From the NCBI GenBank assembly GCA_037576195.1, contig CM075103.1, positions 26,062,723 through 26,126,722 on the forward strand: 64,000 nucleotides of DNA. The letters run 5' to 3'. Under the pieces are notes generated by a model, which saw only the letters and a program-made list of their open reading frames with translations, did no database searches and was not told where the DNA came from. Source of the stretch: Phytoseiulus persimilis (taxonomy: Eukaryota; Arthropoda; Arachnida; Mesostigmata; Phytoseiidae). Within the stretch, counting starts at the first letter, position 1; each line of letters begins with the position of its first letter. Below, piece by piece: positions 60,377-64,000 of this stretch. Both the position numbers and the translations under genes were made by a program.

Positions 60377-61125
60377 ATGGGCTTTCCGTGGACACCGGAT
60401 CCGATCACCGGGTTGCGACTGGATCCTGCAGCGGTTTTTGACGGAAAACCGCAAGATTCGCGGTTTTCAGCTCCGCGGACCTTCGATTTTCTAGGGGATT
60501 CTGAGTCGATCCGCCTCGTTGTCCCTTCTCCTGATTGTCATGAGTGTCGACGGGACCATGGGACTGCCCGGGCGCCGCTTGATTCGAATACGACCGCTCT
60601 TAATCGGAGGCATGCCACCAGTTCAGCGAATTCGGGGCCAATATTCGATCTTATTGGAACAGGACCTCTCCTGGATCGGTGTCGGAAATTTCTACGAACC
60701 AGTCCGCCGAAAACGATTCAACTGAACGCAACTTGGGCTTTCCGCTGGGTGTGGAGCGAGCATGTCTGAAGGCAAGCACGCTCGATGGCATTTCCATCTT
60801 GCGGAGCTCATATCTCTGAATCGGAGTAAAAGACGGTTGAATATCATCGGTTTGCCTCTCCACCGCGATATTCGTTCTTGTGATACCAGGAACGAAACGA
60901 CTGACTGACGAGCGGTCGTGAACGAGGTCCGTGATCAAAGTCACCTATCTTGAGCGACCAACTAGCACTTGTGAGCCAGGAGCCGTGTCAGCTCTTCATA
61001 AACTACAAATCCATAGAGCGATGCCACGGAATTCCCTCACGTTTCGAACCGAATCACCTCGCATCACATCTGATGGAGCTTTGCGCCGCTCAAATTCCCA
61101 TTTGAAATCATCCATTCGAGCTTGA
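60377..61125 (+). pseudogene. Probable IR relic: S1 core and post-TM3 segment correctly spaced
   Basis: One frame (about 60500-60540) gives DFLGDSESIRLVVPSPD, like an IR S1 strand. After a frameshift, 60551-60630 reads DGTMGLPGRRLIRIRP, then LLIGGMPPVQR. This follows the IR/iGluR S1 pattern D-G-x-W-x-G-x-x-G-x-L-x-R, then a short strand, then G-G-M-x-x-T-x-x-R, with Trp replaced by Met. At 61033-61070 another frame gives NSLTFRTESPRITS, matching the L-T-x-x-x-x-x-P-x-I-x-S segment after TM3. The roughly 160-codon distance between the two suits an IR. Frameshifts and stops (for example TGA at 60722) rule out an intact gene in a single frame. This is the best of the relic candidates. Confidence 0.32.
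60431..60452. other. GCGGTTTT / AAAACCGC inverted repeat
   Basis: GCGGTTTT (60431-60438) and AAAACCGC (60445-60452) form 8-bp arms with a 6-nt loop. A further GCGGTTTT follows at 60460, and two more at 61208 and 61224. The copy at 61208 is part of the 12-bp palindrome AAACCGCGGTTT (61203-61214). Confidence 0.7.
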
Positions 61126-64000
61126 AACCTCGAAGCTAATCAATTGCGGTTGATGTGGAGTTTTCAGGCGCGGATCCAGGATTTAGATTTTCGATTGGCT
61201 GCAAACCGCGGTTTTCGTGGATTGCGGTTTTCTGCAAGGTCTAGTTGTGACCGATCGCGCGCTCAGATGGCTGTTTGTGCTGTTGTCTCCAGCAGCCCGG
61301 ATGAACTTGGTCGCGCCTCATTAAACTGAGAAGACTGCCGGAGAAGCAGAGCCGTGAGACCACCGAAATTGTGTCACCAGCAGCGTTATTGAGGGTGTTC
61401 AAGTTCGTGAGAGTTGCCTCTAACAGTCACAAGTGCCTCATCTTGACAGCTAATGATCATGATGATGACGACGCCAACGAGCAGGCTGTTCAGCTCGCTG
61501 CCTGACTAGGTTCATATCTCGTCACCTCCTCAGCATGTTCTCGCCAAGCCGAGCAATGCCATTGGCAGACAACTTGTCTCGGAGTCAAGAGCGAGCGATC
61601 GATCGGCGCGCTCAGAGTGCGTTACATCAGAGTGCAACGAGAGCAGAGCTCTCGTCGGAATTTGGAAATTGAGCTGAAATTCATCAATTCCAGTTGCTCG
61701 GCACGGCGAGACAGCAATCAGAAACAGAGAGTACTGCCGGCCTCTGTCGCGCAAGAGGTTAGGCGCATGGCTTTCTCCTGGAGTCTTGGATCAGAATTCC
61801 TCGTTCGGCAAGCGCTCACCGCATCTAATGCCAGATCGATGTCCCTGGAGAATTCGTTGCGTTGCGCTGTTCTCAAGGAACGCGTCTCCGAGTCAGAAAT
61901 GATCTATAGTACAAGAGTTTAGGCCGAGTAGAAGGCCTTTCAGCAAAAATCCAATAGGCGCGTTTCTCTTGTACCAGGTCTGTGCACCGGAAGTTTCGGT
62001 AAGGTACGAGAAGCCGCCATTGCGTGGCTCATCCCTTTGCCCCTCAAACTAAGTTCCGATGTTTTGACGCAATTTCCTTGCGATCCCAGATGGGCGCCAA
62101 ATAGCGAAGGACGTTCGGTAGGACTGACGAAACTGACGTCCGAGGATTCGCGGATCGGCACAGTTGTGTTGTTGCTTGAAAACCGCTCGATTACTCGAAT
62201 ATGGCCTGGAATCCTGATATCGGGTCGTAGAACGCCCAATGCTGATGGTTCAGACGGATTTCCCGCCAGAGATCATCCTGTCGAAGGAGCGCCGCTTCGC
62301 TACCAGGAAAGTAACGACGCGTCGAAAGTGCTCCCAAATTGCAGGGGAGGGTTGCAGCGAGTGATTTCGGGCCATTTCAAAGCTGGCTAGAAGAGTTACA
62401 GAACGAAGCAGCGGTTCCGCCGACTCCCGAATTTCCAGGACGGCAACCTTGATATTTCCTCCAGTTCGCCTCGTAGTGTGCGCTCTGGGATTGTTATCAA
62501 TGCAGGAACGATTCCATTTCTCCTTGGTCGTCAAAGCTCACACAGGAACTCGATCATGAGAGATGGAACTCTTTCGTTCCGACAGTTACCCGCAACTCGT
62601 TCTAGGGGAGGCAAAAGGAGGATTTCACGACGCTCAGGAACGCACACGTTGCTCAAGGCCACTTCAGACTGGATAAGCACTTCGAGTCTAGTTCTCTTAA
62701 CGGTCACGATCAATCCGTATGATTTCGAAGTCTCAGTTGCCGCAACTTCGCTGATGGCAGCGAGATAGCCGCGCTGGTGTCACAATCTCCGCTCGATTCT
62801 CCCTCAGCAAGGAAGCGCAGGATCAGATCAGACACCAAGCGATAGCGCCGATCGAATATGCAGCAATCCCCGGCTAAGTCCACGCAGTGGAAGAGACCAA
62901 GAGCCTTGTTGAGGAATCTGCATCCCGCTCCGTGTCGCAACATCCAGTTTGATGAAAGGTGGCGAAAATACTTCACCCTCTGTAGTAGCTGAACACTTCC
63001 TCCACTGTCACGAGCCTTAACCGAGCGATGCCTCTTGAGAAACTCATGCCCTTCCGCTTGCCCCGAGCCGCGTTTAGCATTCCTCACCTCTTGCATGTCC
63101 CTCTTATCATTCCGAACCGGCGTCGGGAGTCCTTGATCTCCTTCCCTTCGCAGAATGTTTCTTTCCATGCAGAAACCGAGCCTTCTTCCCTCCAAGACAT
63201 TCAGTGCTCTTTTTGGCTTTCACTTCCCAGCGCCGACGCGGCGCGTTTGGCATCGCCCGGCTTCTCGGCCTTGCGGTGAATGTCAGACGTGCAATCCTTG
63301 CACAACACTTATTTCTGTGGAACTGGTGTAGGGATGACAGGGAAAAAGCCGAGCGACGCATAAATATTTGTGGGCTCGAAAGTAAGTCATCCCCCATTCC
63401 TGGCCACAGCTGTGGTGCGCAGCTCTGCAAGTGGCAAGTTTCGCTCCACCTTTCCGCACAGTTTTCGCTTGAAGCCTCTGAATGGAGACGGTAAGCATCG
63501 ATAATTGTTGTCCACTCAATCAAAGATAACAGACACACGCTGGAGGGGTTCTAAGCCGTCGCGAGCCTCCAGCTTGAACGACATCAATTCATCCGATGAC
63601 CTGCCCCTTGGCCCGGAAGTTGCTGCACGCCTCGCCTTCCCTCGAAGAGTCCCACGCAATCGAATCGAACTCGCTGGAGGGCTTCGAGGACTCCTTAGAT
63701 CTAAATGCATCGTCTAAAGAGTTGCGTCGAAACGTTCCTTATCGCCGAGCTTTAAGCGCTCGTTCGGCCCGTTCGATGTCGTTCACGATTTATCTCGCCG
63801 TAAAACGCCTGCGGCTGCGGAGGGTGTGGGGGGGGGGGGGGGGGAAGAACATCTCTTGCTCCTCGCCCTCTTAGTGAGTGCCTTCCCAGAGTGATTAGAG
63901 GCTTGCTTCTCGTCTGAGGCTGCGTTGGCTTACGGAAGTCGAGCCATTGTCGTTACACTTTTCATTCTCTGTTCGGGACCGAATCTGATCGATTACGCGG
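61126..64000. other. No gene recognised to the window end
   Basis: The plus strand carries GAAA|GTAAGT at 63379-63386 and ACG|GTAAGC near 63490, strong donor-like sites after coding-like frames. On the minus strand a frame reading VLCKDCTSDIHRKAEKPGD ends at about 63210. These conflict and no exon is called. A 161-codon minus-strand frame (62710-63195) has no recognised domain. Confidence 0.25.
63828..63844. repeat. Poly-G tract (17 G)
   Basis: Seventeen consecutive G residues, the longest homopolymer in the window. Confidence 0.95.

Noticed and set aside
1-64000. Transposons, CRISPR arrays, rRNA and viral insertions
   Set aside because: No reverse-transcriptase YxDD block, transposase catalytic block, long terminal repeats, regularly spaced palindromic direct repeats or rRNA-like sequence was recognised by eye.

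Overview
The window looks like arthropod nuclear DNA. It has split genes with short GT-AG introns, long non-coding stretches, microsatellites, and CpG-rich GGAC/GACC-type low-complexity sequence. There are no prokaryotic operons or ribosome-binding sites. Base composition is near balanced by eye, and the one clear receptor exon resembles invertebrate tachykinin-type receptors. A mite or other chelicerate is my guess (inference only). Much of the window is poor in TA dinucleotides, so stop codons are rare and 50-300 codon reading frames open by chance in several frames on both strands. Open frames alone were therefore not taken as genes.

Layout: (1) 1-10.9 kb is GC- and CpG-rich with tandem GGAC/GACC, TG and poly-G tracts. 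It looks like promoter, 5'-UTR and first-intron sequence, with only weak coding-exon candidates. (2) 10.98-15.23 kb, + strand, holds the 3' half of a spliced gene (five exons with matching phases). Its product has a charged Arg/Glu/Met-rich helix and an acidic tail, as in Myb/SANT-like regulators of arthropods. (3) 15.23-18.55 kb is a plausible long, A/T-richer 3' UTR of that gene, with a Pumilio-type site, a perfect hairpin and an AATAAATAAA poly(A) signal. (4) 18.6-64 kb is mostly non-coding. At 30.14-30.36 kb on the minus strand sits one well-formed GPCR exon (end of TM3/ICL2, TM4, ECL2). At 28.9-29.55 kb, + strand, is a possible small three-exon gene of about 75 codons.

Scattered through 18.9-61.3 kb are short translated stretches, broken by stops and frameshifts, that resemble parts of ionotropic glutamate-receptor-like chemoreceptors (IRs): the S1 end, the post-TM3 segment and S2. 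In the best case (60.4-61.1 kb) two such parts lie in the right order and at about the right distance. I read these as probable relics of a degraded receptor family, with low to moderate confidence. There are eight poly-G/poly-C runs of 11-17 bases and an exact 16-bp-period minisatellite carrying GATA-type sites. I saw no tRNA, rRNA, CRISPR array or intact transposon.
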